Positions 13,065-25,064 of a DNA stretch of 64,000 bases are shown here, one piece after another. Each line of letters opens with the position of its first letter. Position 1 is the first letter of the stretch. Made by a program: the position numbers and the translations under genes. The DNA comes from Parasponia andersonii (taxonomy: Eukaryota > Streptophyta > Magnoliopsida > Rosales > Cannabaceae). The stretch is taken from the NCBI GenBank assembly GCA_002914805.1, contig JXTB01000148.1:103224-167223 (forward strand), written 5' to 3'. The notes beneath the pieces were generated by a model. That model ran no database searches. It was not told where the DNA came from and saw only the letters and a list, made by a program, of their open reading frames with translations.

Positions 13065-13629
13065 GCCTTCTATTTATTCTAATTGGTGGGCCTCACTAAT
13101 TGTTTAGTCCTTGTAATGGTGTTTAAAATGCATATATTAATGCCTAATACTACTCGTTGATGATTGAAACACCCCCCCCCCCCCAAAAAAAAAAAAGAGA
13201 GAAGAAATAGTGATTTTTAGTGAGTTTTTCAACGAAATAAAAATAAAGTACTAGTTTTACTAAGTGACAAGATAATTAACATAGTTTTGCAAATACACCT
13301 TGCAAGTGTTATAACGCTTCATACTTACATTAATTATTTTATTTTCTCGCGCCTATGGCTTTTGTTATTTGTGGATATCTTACATGCATGCATATATGTG
13401 CTATAGTACTGTTTTTTTTTTTTTTTTTTGGTGTGTGCATATATATATATACACACATATATATGTAATAGGTATATGTGTTTTTAATTGCACGTTGTTA
13501 TGGTGGATTGGTAGAAAGAATGTGAAGGCAAAAAATGGAGACTAGGTGTAAACTGATATTACAGACAGTTTGCTTGGCTGTGGAATAGGTACAGTTGGCG
13601 CAGGTGAGAGCTTTAAAAAGGTTGCCTAA
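10798..13629 (+). CDS. single-RRM RNA-binding protein, ARP1/RBM24-like, six exons
   Basis: Proposed exons are 10798-11001, 11236-11419, 11559-11691, 11816-11858, 12492-12723 and 13565-13629; every junction is GT-AG and keeps the frame, giving about 286 residues. One RRM occupies residues 23-98: RNP2 is VFVGGL (25-30) and RNP1 is KGYGFVTF (64-71), which is cut by intron 1 exactly after GYGF. After it come a conserved DATPIINGRRANCNLASLG stretch, a PPPPPQPQPQPQQ tract and a Tyr/His/Pro/Met-rich tail. This layout fits the plant group that includes ARP1 (ABA-regulated RNA-binding protein 1), related to animal RBM24/38, which bind mRNA. ATG at 10798 is preferred; ATG at 10804 is in frame. The last acceptor is uncertain: using an AG four bases further on would end the protein at 13588 (about 271 residues, ending CLAVE). 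Confidence 0.88.
13027..13062. repeat. (TA)n microsatellite in the last RRM intron
   Basis: Pure TA tract. Similar tracts lie near 12118-12144, 46777-46802, 56514-56543 and elsewhere in the window; the last is in the RCI2 intron. Confidence 0.9.
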
Positions 13630-13900
13630 TGGAGAATATTAAGGGGGGCACTTAGTTGGCAATAACAATCGGAAGGTGGTGGCTGCTCAGAACAACATTA
13701 TTATTTCTGATCTGTTGTGGCTCTTCTTTCCCTATTTTTTATTTTTATTTTTTTCTTTTAATTTTTTTTTAAAAAATTCTTATTCTTAGGTGTTTGATAA
13801 GATTCTTTCATTATTCTGTTCTCTTCTCTCTCTAGATCTATGTCTTTCACTCTAACATCCATCTCAGCCTGAGCTGTGAACCATTCAAAGAAAAATCTTT
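13630..13900 (+). other. probable 3' UTR of the RRM gene
   Basis: Mixed-composition DNA follows the stop codon. It contains T-rich stretches and ATTCTTT/TTGATAA-type signals, as in plant 3' UTRs. The poly(A) site is not resolved. Confidence 0.4.
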
Positions 13901-14631
13901 GTGACTGAGAAGTCCATATGAATTATGTCTAAATTTCCCATGTCTTGTGGGTTATTACTTTGGTGGTTTCATTTGAACTATACCATTTTATTCGGGAACT
14001 GCATTATTTTATTCTTTTTCTAAACTTAGTTGGGAGATTCGAATTTAGGAAAATTCATATTGAGAAAAAAGTGTGTATACTAAACTATTACTTCTTAGTT
14101 CGTGATTTGATCGCTTGTTATAACAATGTTTGTCGATATTAGAATTAATAATAACCATATCAATAGAGTCGAATCACACATGAACCATGGAATAGTAATT
14201 TTGGAGATATTGTCATGGTTTATTATGCTAAATTATTTGTTCAAATATTAAGGTGCTCAAATGAGTTGCATATTTTAAAAATTGAAATTTAATGCTAAAA
14301 TTAGTCTTGAATTAGTTTTACTTTTAATAATAGATTCTCCCATAATTTGTTGGAGAGCAATTAGTTTTCCTTTTGAAGTTTCCTCTAATCTGTCATTGAT
14401 CGGCAAAAATTCCATTCCCAGTAATTTAGAAAGTTTGGATATTACGTTTCCTAGTAATTTAGAAATTATGGATATGACGTTCTGGCACTTCCCATGAATG
14501 AATAAGGTTTAGTTGTTTCTTACTATATTTAAGCGACTAGTTTCAAAGGTGAGTAAAAATTAAAAGCACATCTAGCATTTTACATTTTTACCCTTAGTAT
14601 GAATTTGCACTAACTGCACCTTTACTTTTGG
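13901..14631. other. AT-rich intergenic DNA
   Basis: Nothing supportable is seen here. Two short in-phase repeats of a 'ttagaaa' motif near 14420-14470 are not significant. Confidence 0.5.
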
Positions 14632-14944
14632 TTTTGTATGGGTTAATGGCATCATTGGTCCCCAACGTATTATTATTTTGGCATATTGGTCTTCAATTTT
14701 TTTTTTTGCGTCATTTAAATACCTAACATTTTTCTTTTTAGTAATACTAGTTCTTTTAGCATATTCTGTCTAAAATTCCTTTACAATTCATTTGAATGTG
14801 AGAAATTTTAGATCATAGATCCCTTTTATTTCAATTGCTTGCCAATTCGATGCTTAGATTTTTTTTTTTTACGTTCATATCTTCAATTAAAAATATTGCA
14901 TTTATCAAATTTTCAGAAAATTAGAATTCATAGGAATCAAATTC

Positions 14945-14983
<39 letters not shown>

Positions 14984-16852
14984 GGTTGCCAATCCAATAG
15001 GTATTTTTTTTCTTTACCTATGGGTAGGTATTTTTTTTTTAGCCATTAGATCACTATCTAATGGTGATCCAATGACTATAGTGAAGTGCATGAAAAGACG
15101 TGCATTATTAATGCTTTTTCTCTCTCTTACTTTTTATAATAAAAAAATATACATGCTAAATTTTCATTGGCCAAATTGATACCTATGCATAGGTAAAAAA
15201 AAAAATACCTACTGGATTGGTGCCCATATATATATACACTAACAAACCATAGTTCTTATCAAACCATAGTAACTCACATGGGAAAAAATAATTATTTTAC
15301 TATTTTCAAAATTAAAAAGATTTTATATATACCCTTTTCTACTAGTCAAATTTGATTAAAAATTTACCATATCTATTAAATATCATTATATTATGAATAA
15401 TTATTCTAAACAATTAATCAATTATTTACCTAAACAATATAGCAAATTAGCCTAGAATTTTTATAGATTTTTTCCATTTTTATGTTATTTTAAGAAAAAA
15501 TAACTAATTGTTTGCATGTAAAAAGTAATATAATTGAGCTTGGAGATTTTATGGATTTTTTTTTTCATTTTTTGGCATTAATTTTTTCATATTTTCAACT
15601 AACAATATTTTTTGTCATTGATAGCACCATTGATCTCCAACTTGTTATCACTTTGGTATATTAGTCCTCAATATTTTTTTGTGACATGTAAGTACTAAAT
15701 GTTTTTCTTTTTGGCACTATTAGTCCTTTTGGCATATTTCATCCAAGATTCCGTTAAAATTCATTTGAATGATAGAAATTTTGCACCATGAATCTTGATT
15801 TTTCAATTGTTTAATAATTTGGTTCCTTTTTTTATATTCATATTTCCAATTAACAACATTGCATCTGCCATTCTTTTGAAAAATTTAATTTTCCAAAAGA
15901 TTGATAGATGCAATAACATAAAGAAATGAACATTTAATAAAAAACTATAAAACTTTTCAGGTTTATTTGCTGCAAATAGTTAATTAATTTTTTAGAATAA
16001 CTATTCATAATTACGTGAATATTTAATAGATATAATAAATTTTCAGTCAAATTTGACTAGTATAAAAGTGTGTATGTGAAATTTCTTTAGTTTTAAAAAT
16101 AGTAAGATAATTATTTTTTATTCATAAAGTTATTATAGTTTAATTTGGTTCATAAAGTTACTATAGTTTGACATAAACTAAGGTTTATTAATATAATTTT
16201 TTTCTTTTTTGAATTTAATTTTTAAATGAATTGTTTATTTTATATCCGTCTTTGAATTAAATTTTCTGAAAGATTGACATGTACAATATTATTAATCGGA
16301 AATGTGAATACAAAAAAAAAAAACCAAATTGTTAAACAATTGAAAAATCGAGATTAATGTTGCAAAATTTCTCTTATTCAAATAAATTTTAATGGAATCT
16401 TAAATAAAATATGCTAAAAAGATTAATGGTACCCAAAAAAAAATGTTTAGTACTAAAATACTACAAAAAAAAGTTTGAGAATTAATATACTAAAGTGGTA
16501 ATAAGTTACGAACCAATAGTGCTATTCACACTTTTTTATTTTAGGAAATATCAATATAATTTTGACAAAAATTAATGCCAAAAAGTATTGTTAATTGAAA
16601 TATGAATGCCAAAAAACAAAAGTATGGATCGAATTGCTGAACAATTTAAATAATAAGGATTAATGGTGCAAAATTTATTTCATTCAAATGAATTCTAGCA
16701 GAATCTTAGAATAAATATGCCAAAATAACTAACAGTGCCAAAAAGAGAAACGTTAAATACTTGAATATCATTAAAAAAAAAAAAAGGTCGAGATCAATAT
16801 GTCAAACTGGTAATACATTAAGGACCAATGGTGCTATTAACCCATTTTGTAT
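14632..16852. mobile_element. 2.2-kb foldback (MULE-like) non-autonomous transposon
   Basis: The element proper is 14640-16843. Its left end 'gggttaatggcatcattggt' is the inverse of its right end 'accaatggtgctattaaccc' apart from two mismatches. A 9-bp target-site duplication (14631-14639 and 16844-16852, 'gttttgtat' and 'attttgtat') has one mismatch. Internally, two modules repeat. Module A occurs at 14640-14930 (+), 15600-15900 (+), 16270-16530 (-) and 16560-16843 (-). Module B occurs at 15236-15500 (+) and 15950-16200 (-). The arms can therefore fold back over several hundred bases. Long TIRs and 8-9-bp duplications fit Mutator-like elements; hAT (8 bp) is the alternative. No transposase is present. 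Confidence 0.75.
14984..15225 (+). mobile_element. small TIR element (MITE-like), copy C, nested in the foldback element
   Basis: This 242-bp, best-preserved copy has ends 'gccaatccaataggtattt' and 'aatacctactggattggtgc', which are inverse to each other. It sits inside a (TA)n tract (14945-14983 on the left, 15226-15236 on the right) between modules A and B of the foldback element, so it inserted after that element. Confidence 0.85.
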
Positions 16853-16959
16853 TTAAGTTTCTCTTAATTGGCAATAGGGTTCCTATTTTGCCCCTAACAC
16901 TAATACTTACAAAAGGGTAAAGATACTTTTGTGAGACTAGGAAGCAACCTTCATTCAGA

Positions 16960-17430
16960 GAGAATCTTCAAGTCTCATTCCGACATATGGCCGAGCTTAT
17001 GATGCTACGCCATTATTGATTCTTCTCCGAAATTTGTTGAAGTAACTGATGCCTCCACTTTCATCAGTGTATCTCCTCTAAGTATGTATAGATTTATTGC
17101 GATCTTCTCCATCTTCATTACTACAAGAGTGCCCTTTATGATATTCATGATCCTATTATCGATACGAGTTTTGCAACCAAGGTTATTTAATTATCTCAAA
17201 GATAATAGATTTTTATTCAGACCCTTTACATATCGCACATCTTGAATAGTACAAACAGTACTATCATACATCTTCATCTTGATAGTACCAATTACAACGA
17301 TCTCTAAGACATGATCGTTACCAATGAATACAAATCCTCCAGAGGCAAGTTCAAATGAGTGAAAACACTCTCAGTGAGAAGTCATGTATCATGTTGCTCC
17401 CAAATCTACTAACCAAATAGTAGTGAACTA
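16960..17430 (-). mobile_element. Ty1/copia gag-pol fragment (fossil)
   Basis: The minus strand reads as a decayed stretch of Copia polyprotein from the protease to pre-integrase part: the spacing of a zinc-finger-less 'gly-asn-asp' segment, 'ile-lys-met' and a 'VR.VKGLNKNLLSL'-like motif is recognisable. It belongs to the Tnt1/Tork-type group as far as can be told. It is clearly broken, with several interruptions, and no LTRs were found near it. It is an old remnant. Confidence 0.65.
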
Positions 17431-18689
17431 CCTTCTACTCTTAGAAACTGTTAGACCAAATAGTCATTTCACTTTTTAAACAGTTAAAACATACTCTTAT
17501 TAGTTTTTTTCCCCCTTAATTCGGTATTTTCAAATAACTAATTTTTATGATTAAATAAATACCGCAAAGGGATTATATAATATTTTTTTACATGGTTAGA
17601 TATATATTTTTTTAAAAAAAAATAAAAGAGGCATAGTATAATAGTTTTTGATTCAAAACCTGATATATGTGCTACATGAGATGTAATTTTTTTGTTGTTG
17701 TAGTTATAGTGTAGTTACATTTTAGACACGAAGCTACATCTCAAAAAAAAAATTAAAAATGCACCTTTGTTGTGTATTTATTTAGTCATATAAAAATGTA
17801 ATTTTATATTGTTTTCCATTTATTTCATAAATTTAATCATAAAAGAAACTAGCTATTCAAAAATTTCTAATAAAAGATGAAATGACTACTAGGTCAATGC
17901 CAACTAATAGTCTTTCGGGTGTTACGGGTAAAGGAGGAACTATTTTCTTGATAAAATGACACTTGAATACAAAGTCGAAACTAAAAGGGCAAACTTGTAC
18001 TAAGAATGATTAAATTTTCACATTAAAATTTTAAAAAATTGATAGTTTTAAACCTTTTTGTATATTTCCTCTTCCATAATAGACTTTGTTATTTTCACTC
18101 GTATCATTTTTTTTTCTATAGAAAGGATTTTCATATCATATTGGTTCTTGGAAAAAAAAAATCTTACTGATTATTTCAACTTATTTTTTTTTCAAATTAT
18201 TCTGAATTTATACGTAAATTGGTCTAAATAGGATTCAAACGTCTCTCTTCCTATACACTCCTAAGAATCCTAGACCTAGCTCAATTAGCAATTATTTTAA
18301 CTCATTAATATATTGAATAGAAGGGGAATATATACGTTTTCTTAAAATGAGTACGGATAAAGTATAGAAAGATTTTTGGTCATGGATTAGTAATAACTAA
18401 TAAATTTCAAAATAGTAAGTAACTAGCTAGTAGTAGTAACAGTAAACGTGATAAGTAAATTATAATCGTTTTCAAGACTTTCCAGGAAAGCTCACAAGTC
18501 GAAACTTTATACTTTCATTCTGTAAAAGCAATTTATGCAAAGGTCAATAACGGTGCTTTGTTCTATTGATGAGATTTGGGATTTGGGATTTGGCGTTAGG
18601 CTCATGACGCATTTGTTTTCCATCCTCGAGGAGAAAAATGAACCCGGGCCAAATGCCCGAATCACGTTTGGAATTTGGAGAAAATTAAA
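17431..18689. other. AT-rich intergenic DNA
   Basis: No gene. A short GC-richer patch at about 18580-18670 contains a 'cccgggccaaatgcccg' near-palindrome. Nothing else stands out. Confidence 0.5.
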
Positions 18690-18776
18690 ATGTGTCATTT
18701 TTTACACTTTATTTTAATAAATGTCATTTTTTTCTATTTATAGCTAAATTGCCGAATATATGTGTTTTTACACCTC

Positions 18777-18817
<41 letters not shown>

Positions 18818-19165
18818 GAGTACAATAGGAATTTCTTTTATTTTTTATCGACAGATAAATCAATTTTGACGTTTAGATATCAATCTAATATTTACAATTA
18901 AATGCATTGGAGCAAATTCCAATGTAAATTAAATGATAGCAAATATTTTGTCAATTCTTAGATTGAAATATATCGATCAAAATTAATTTTTTTATCAATA
19001 GGAAATTAAAAAAAAAAATCCCTACCATACTAGCTCCTATACTTATATATCAACTTTAGTTTATGTATTAAGTATTTTACACTTGGTTTATATATTAATA
19101 TACGAGTCATATTTTGCTACAATATTTGAAAATAGATATTTAAGTAAAATAGGCCAAAGTGTCAA
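18690..19165 (+). repeat. dispersed AT-rich repeat, copy 1 (split)
   Basis: It carries the family's blocks 'ttttaataaatgtcatttt', 'tatatcaactttagtttat' and a final part around 'atttaagtaaaatagg', but is split by a (TA)n tract (18782-18812) and about 200 bases of other sequence. Related copies are at 19790-20050, 20680-20955 (inverse) and 37790-38055. Confidence 0.6.
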
Positions 19166-19789
19166 GAGCACTTTGTCCTATAGTCAAGAGGTTATTAACT
19201 ATAAAAACTCATAAAAAAATGCCATAAGTAATTGTTTTTCCATAGTAAAGAGCTCTTGACCATAGGTTAAAGTGTTCTTTGAGATTCTAAAAAATTTTAT
19301 TATTTAAAAAAAATCACAAAAAAGAGAAATTTTGATTTTTTATGGTAAAGTCTTAGAAAAATTTTAAAAATCCCGGATTTTTAAATTTTTTTGAAAAATT
19401 TCATTACTATTTAGAAAAAAACTATTTTAAAAAAATATTTAGAAAAATATTATTTTTCACTAATTGATGAGGTATTTGAGGTAATTAGTCAAGTTACTTG
19501 AGATATTTAGACTAGTTACCTCAAGTAACTCTTGATTATTTTAGGTAACTTGATTGGTTATATCAAGTACCTTTAAGAAGTATTAATTTTTGAAAAGTGA
19601 TACTTTTCTAAATATTATTACAGAGCATTATTTTTTAAAATAATATGTGATTTCTCAAAAGTTTCAGCCCATTTGAAATTTTTCAACCTGTTAGACTATG
19701 AGCTTGGATTTATGTAAAAAGCTCCCACAAAAGGTCATTTTGGCCTAAGTTAGCCCTACCACGTCATTTTCTCGTGGGAAATTAGAGTG
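19166..19789. other. AT-rich spacer with local inverted repeats
   Basis: The centre (about 19465-19570) is a cluster of short direct and inverse copies of 'caagttacttgag'/'ctcaagtaac'. No coding signal is seen. Confidence 0.45.
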
Positions 19790-20050
19790 TATATCCTTTG
19801 TTTATATCTCATTTTAATAAATGACACTTTTTTTCTCCTTTTTATGGCTAAATATCTGGATATATATATTTTTATACCTAGTATATCTACTTATATACCA
19901 ACTTTAGTTTATATCATGAGTATATTAATTTTTATACTATTAGGTATATCATATTTTATATAAACTTATATTCTACTCATTTTGCTACATCATTTAAAAA
20001 TGACATTTACTTGAAATAGGTTCAAAATTCGGTCATCTTGCTATTTTGCT
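19790..20050 (+). repeat. dispersed AT-rich repeat, copy 2
   Basis: The best continuous copy in the window: 'ttttaataaatgacacttt', 'tataccaactttagtttat', 'tgacatttacttgaaatagg', and 'ttttgctataa' at the end follow in the same order as in the other copies. No terminal inverted repeats or coding capacity were identified. Confidence 0.65.
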
Positions 20051-20679
20051 ATAAGATTCTTTCCTCATCCATTTCCTAACATGTTTTGATGATTTATTAG
20101 GAAAAGTACATAAGTACCTATTTTTTAAGTATATTTTCATAAATACTCATTTTATTTTTATTTCATAATACCCAGTTTTATTTATATTTCTAGATTAATG
20201 AATACTACAAATATTTTATACATAAAATGAATATCGTAGTATATATTTCAAAATATATACAATATACATAAATCTATAATGCAAATCACAGATGAAAATT
20301 TACATTAGAATGTTTACTACACATACTTACAAATTAAATGTATACCCACAAACAGTTTTTTTTTTTTTAAAAATAAAAGTTTTTTGTGAAATATAATGCA
20401 CAGAAATAAACATTGAATGTAAATTTGTCTGAGTTATTTCCAAGTTTTAAAGCCACTACACTAGCCCACTGGTGTCCTTAATTAATGACGACTATTATAT
20501 AGTTGATTGGGAGTATGGATTGACAAATCAATACTATTTTCAATGTTTGAAAGATCAACATATGCTTTGCTTGAGTCAGTTGGATCAACGATCATCTAAA
20601 TGGCTTTATTAGGTGAATGATGAGTCTGTAAATGACTAGGATGTAAAATGTAAATTGGGAGGGCTATTTTTAAGGGGTT

Positions 20680-20955
20680 TATAGAAATATGACCAAATTT
20701 TGAGCTCAATTTAAGTAAATATCTATTTGTCAAATGTTATAACAAAATGTCCAGTATATATGCTTATATGTTAAGTGTAAAATTGTATATACTAAGTATA
20801 AAAAATTATATACTTAGTACATTTTAATACAATAATTGAAATTGATAGATAAACATATCTACTAAATGTAAAAATATATATATTTAGACATTTAGCTATA
20901 AAATTTGAAAAATAAATCTATTTAAGTTAATTTAAAATATTGGTCGTCCACCTAA
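20680..20955 (-). repeat. dispersed AT-rich repeat, copy 3 (inverse)
   Basis: Same family, opposite orientation. It starts with the inverse of the copy-2 end (ccaaattttgagctcaattt, aagtaaatatctattt) and ends near 'tttagctataaaa'. Confidence 0.6.
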
Positions 20956-21959
20956 AATTCTATTTAATTTAGCATCCCTATCTCTATTACCATATCCATA
21001 TATTATACCACACCATTAATTATTGGCTTATTACAAAATTCTAGACCTAAAATACCAAAAATTGAAAAATCTCAGGTGAGTTGAGTTTTTTTTTTTTAAA
21101 ATTCCAAATATCTCATTAAATAATAAAAGTGGTATTTTTCTAAATACTTTTAAAGTGATATTTTTCTAATTAAAATATGAAATTTTCAAATAAAACCAAA
21201 ATCTGAGGTTTTTCAATTTTTTGAAAAAAATACTATAAAAAATCAAATTTCCTCTTAATTATTTAACTTGTTGTGGGTACTTTCAAAGAATCTTCATTGA
21301 GTAGTCGGCTCCCCCATTTAAAAATATCATCTTAACTCTATAAAAATTTTCAATTTGTCAAAAAAAATTTTAAAAGTCAAAATACATCAAAAAGCCCAAT
21401 TTTTTACCAAATCCGTTAAAAAGCCGAGATAATATATGTTTATATTTATATATTGTGAGGTAAATTGTAGAATAAAAGTGAGGTGAGAAATAAAAAGGAG
21501 AAATTAGGCTGAGTACAATCTTTTGGGATACCTTTTTAATAATACGGTCAACATATTTCTAAAATTTGTTTTATACGGTCTTAACAAATCAAGTACAGTG
21601 TCAAAGCACGAAGCACTGCAGCAAACTGCGACTTTTTTGTCCTTTATCCAAAACAATGTGAAATGAGTCTGATTATGAAAAGTGAAGCACACATCAAACC
21701 TTGCTGACGCAACAAGTTTTTTGTTTTTGTATTTTTTAATTTCAATGATTTTTTTTTATTTTTTTAATTTATTTTGCCTTTTCTTTTTCTCTTTGTTTCT
21801 TTTTTTTTATGCAATATTTTTCTATTATTTTGCTTTAATTTCTTTTGTTATTTTCTTAACAGTATAATCTATTGAAATGTTTTTCAAAAAATAGAAATTA
21901 TACAAAAAATTCTATTTGTAAAAAAAAAAAATGAGTTTCGTGAATTGGAAGGTGTGTTG
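20956..21959. other. AT-rich intergenic DNA
   Basis: No gene. 'attgaaaaatctcagg' near 21060 and its inverse 'ctgaggtttttcaatt' near 21211 form an inverted repeat of about 160 bases in total. A T-rich stretch fills 21715-21850. Confidence 0.45.
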
Positions 21960-22700
21960 AATTTTCCTTGTTGCAAAATTTATTATTAACACCATAAGTA
22001 TTATTGTAGGTATTATATGTATTATATAGGTATCTTATAAGAATACCTATGATATCCAGATAATTATAAAAAAATAATAAAAATACAGAATTACCGTAGC
22101 TATCCTACTATGATACCTAAGTTTTTAAGCGAGTTTTAAAAAGAAAAAAGTAGGTATTCTGTTATGTTATTTTTAGTATCCTGAATATGCAAATGAGAGT
22201 TGAGAATTGTAAATTTACTATAAGCAGCTACTATGTTGCAAATGATGTTGGGTTGTTTTTAATTGTAAAATTTGCTGTAGGTACCATAGGTATATAGGTA
22301 TCATTTTACATATTACAAGTATCTTACAATGATGCCTATATTATCATGGTAAATTAGAAAGAAACAAAAAAAAAAAAGTTAAGAAAATTATAATGGGTAC
22401 CCTATCATATTTATTTTGTAAGTAAATTAAACAAATAAAAATTACAATATTATCTCTATAAATGGGGGGAAAAAAATACTACTATAGTAAGCTTATTATG
22501 TTACCTATGGTATCCAAATATGAGAATTAGAGTTGAGATCTGTGAATTTTACCCTAGGCATCTTCTACATTACCTATGGTATGGGGGAATTGGAGGGGTT
22601 GAGAAAAATATTACTATGAGTATCTTTTTTATGTACCTTATGGTGGAAATGAGAATGGGAGTTAAAAATGTTACCTTTGGTATCATAACAGGATATTAAA
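21960..22700. repeat. degenerate tandem repeat of about 330 bp
   Basis: Two copies (about 21960-22265 and 22265-22600) and a partial third share the order 'taggtatcttat..aatacctat', 'ttatgttacctatggtatcc' and 'gagttgagat'. The shared landmark 'gttgaga..tgtaaattt' is at 22200 and again near 22532. The copies are strongly diverged. No ORF follows the period. Confidence 0.6.
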
Positions 22701-23996
22701 GTAGAAGAGATTTTTTTGGGCAGGCCTTGTTGAGGAAAAAAAAAACAAGAAGAAATTACCAAAGTAATTTACAAAGATGTGTATGGTATCTTGGAAATTG
22801 GATGGGCACTTTGCTTTATTTTATTTTATTATTATTAAAAAAATAGAAAAAAAAAACATTTGTAGAAAAAAAAAAGATTTTGAAAATAGAAAAATAAACT
22901 AAGAGCTAAAAATTAGATTTTGGGCAATGAAAATTTGAAAATATAAATAGGATAAATAAATTAATAAATGAAAACATACTAGACACATATTAAAACAAGC
23001 ATGCATTGCAATTGTGAGAGCGTTGACATGTTGGAGCCTTTTTGTTTTGTCTTTTTTTTTTTTTTTGGTGGCCTGAGATTGAATCAGGCCGTATTTTTTA
23101 AAATTGAAGAAATTGTTCGTATTTTTATAACTTTTTCGTACGGAATATATTTTCAATGCATGGGCCACTTTTAACCATATTTTTGTAGAAATTCCAAATA
23201 AAAATCCTAAATTGTATAACTGTTTTTTTTTTTTAAATAAGGTTTAACTAATGACATGCATTTATTACAAATTAAAGAAAAATGTCTACTACCACTCAAT
23301 TCATATCCCATCCTGTTAGGAATAATAGGTTTTCATACTTATTCATGATATGACTCAAACTTAAGACCAAAATCTTAAATAATAGATGTTCTTACCATTT
23401 AAGTCAACTTACTTCAAGTCAACCTACTTCGTCACCCTAAACTGTACATGTAACAGTATAAGGCACGCAAATTCTGACCCACCCTGTCTAACTATTAAGC
23501 AGAGAAACATTGATTTATGTGTCTGGTATCATTTATAATAGTAAAAGAGGTTCCGTTTGGGGCGAATTACTGTGGTGCATCATCCCACGTTGTGAAATTG
23601 ACATCCCTCGATGACACCGAGAGTCACTCGGTGGGTGATTCCCATGATAATTACGATGATGCACAAATTGTTTGAATTTTTTAAAAAAATTTTGAATTGG
23701 AATTTATCAAATCCATACTTTCAAACATTGATAAGATTAAAGGGCTTTTGTTGGAAATTATCTCAGAGTAGTGGATTTCATAGCTATTTTTTTAGGGTTT
23801 TGACATTTTTATCTATTTTTTAAAAAAATAATACCAAAAATATGACCTCTAAAAAAAAATTAAAATTTTGTACGAACTAAAATGTTATTTTTCTAAATAT
23901 TAAATCTGGAAGATGTGGTGACATTTTGTGTAAATAAAGCAATCTTTATAAAATGCCGTTATCTAAAAAGTGTTCTACAAAAATTGATTAAAATGG
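22701..23996. other. AT-rich intergenic DNA
   Basis: No gene. At 23540-23660 a mixed-composition patch has 'accgagagtcactcggt' (a 6-bp stem) between 'tgcatcatc' and 'gatgatgca'. It may be a small decayed hairpin element. Confidence 0.4.
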
Positions 23997-24085
23997 TCAA
24001 TGGTCTAGTGGTTTCCTAACTCCAAAGAAGGTTTTTTTTTTCCCAAATAGGCGCTTAAACCAATATAGATTCAAATCTTAGTCTT
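23997..24085 (+). repeat. tRNA-like (SINE-head-like) module
   Basis: TGGTCTAGTGG (24001-24011) fits the RNA polymerase III A-box pattern TRGYNNANNNG, and 'gattcaaatct' (24068-24078) is close to the B box GGTTCRANNCC. A T-rich tail follows. It resembles the tRNA-derived heads of plant SINEs and the modules at 35711 and 37349. No full SINE body was recognised. Confidence 0.4.
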
Positions 24086-24488
24086 TTAGGTCTTTTATTT
24101 TATTTTTTTAATTTTCTCTTTTTCTTTTATTCTTTTTTTTTCTGATTTTTTTCTTTTACTATTTTAATTATTTATCATTTTTTATCTGTTCCACTTTTAT
24201 TTTATTTTATTCTTTTATTTTCCTTTTAGCTTTTTTTTTTTTGGTTATTTCATCGTTTTATTATTTCTTTTATAATTTTTATTTCTCATTTTAAATTATC
24301 TTTTCCTTGTTCTTCCTCCTTATGAATAAAAAGAACTATTCCTTTTTTTTCTCACTTAGAGACTCGAGACACCATTTCTTTTCCATGTAATCTCTAACAA
24401 ATGCAGAGAATATATTTTTTCTTTTTTCTTTTGCTTGATTTTTTTAAAAAGAAACTATTATATTAGTAATAGCATTTTTTTATATTAC

Positions 24489-25033
24489 TGTCACGACCCA
24501 AAACCCGGGCCAGTGACAGAAGGGAAATTTCACAAAAGTGGGAAATTCCTTGATTTATTTGAAAAGTATCAAAAGTTCTAGTTTTTATAAAACGGTCCAT
24601 TGAAATAAAATAATTGGAATTTCATCACGTGAACCACTCCCACAGTTCGTATATACCATTAAACATAGATCGAATAATTATTTAAAAACGCGAAATCAAA
24701 TATAGATCCAAGCAACATCATCATCCACAACAAAACTTAAATCCCAGAATGGCATACATAAGTTCACAGACAAAATAAAAAGCAGTAAATCTTAGTTCAA
24801 TGCTAATACAAAACTCAAACAATCCAAACACTAAGATGACAAGCTTCTAACATTACCAAGAGACGAACTGCAATCAAGTTGACCTCTTACTCCTCTTGAT
24901 CACCGAGATCGCACTGGACACCACCTGAGGAAGAAGGTAGGGGGGTGAGCATAAAATGCCTAGTAGGAAAACAATTACCCGGTCGAAAATATTTTAGTGA
25001 TGGAGAATTCTTGCATGATTAGTTTAGTCCAAA

Positions 25034-25064
<31 letters not shown>

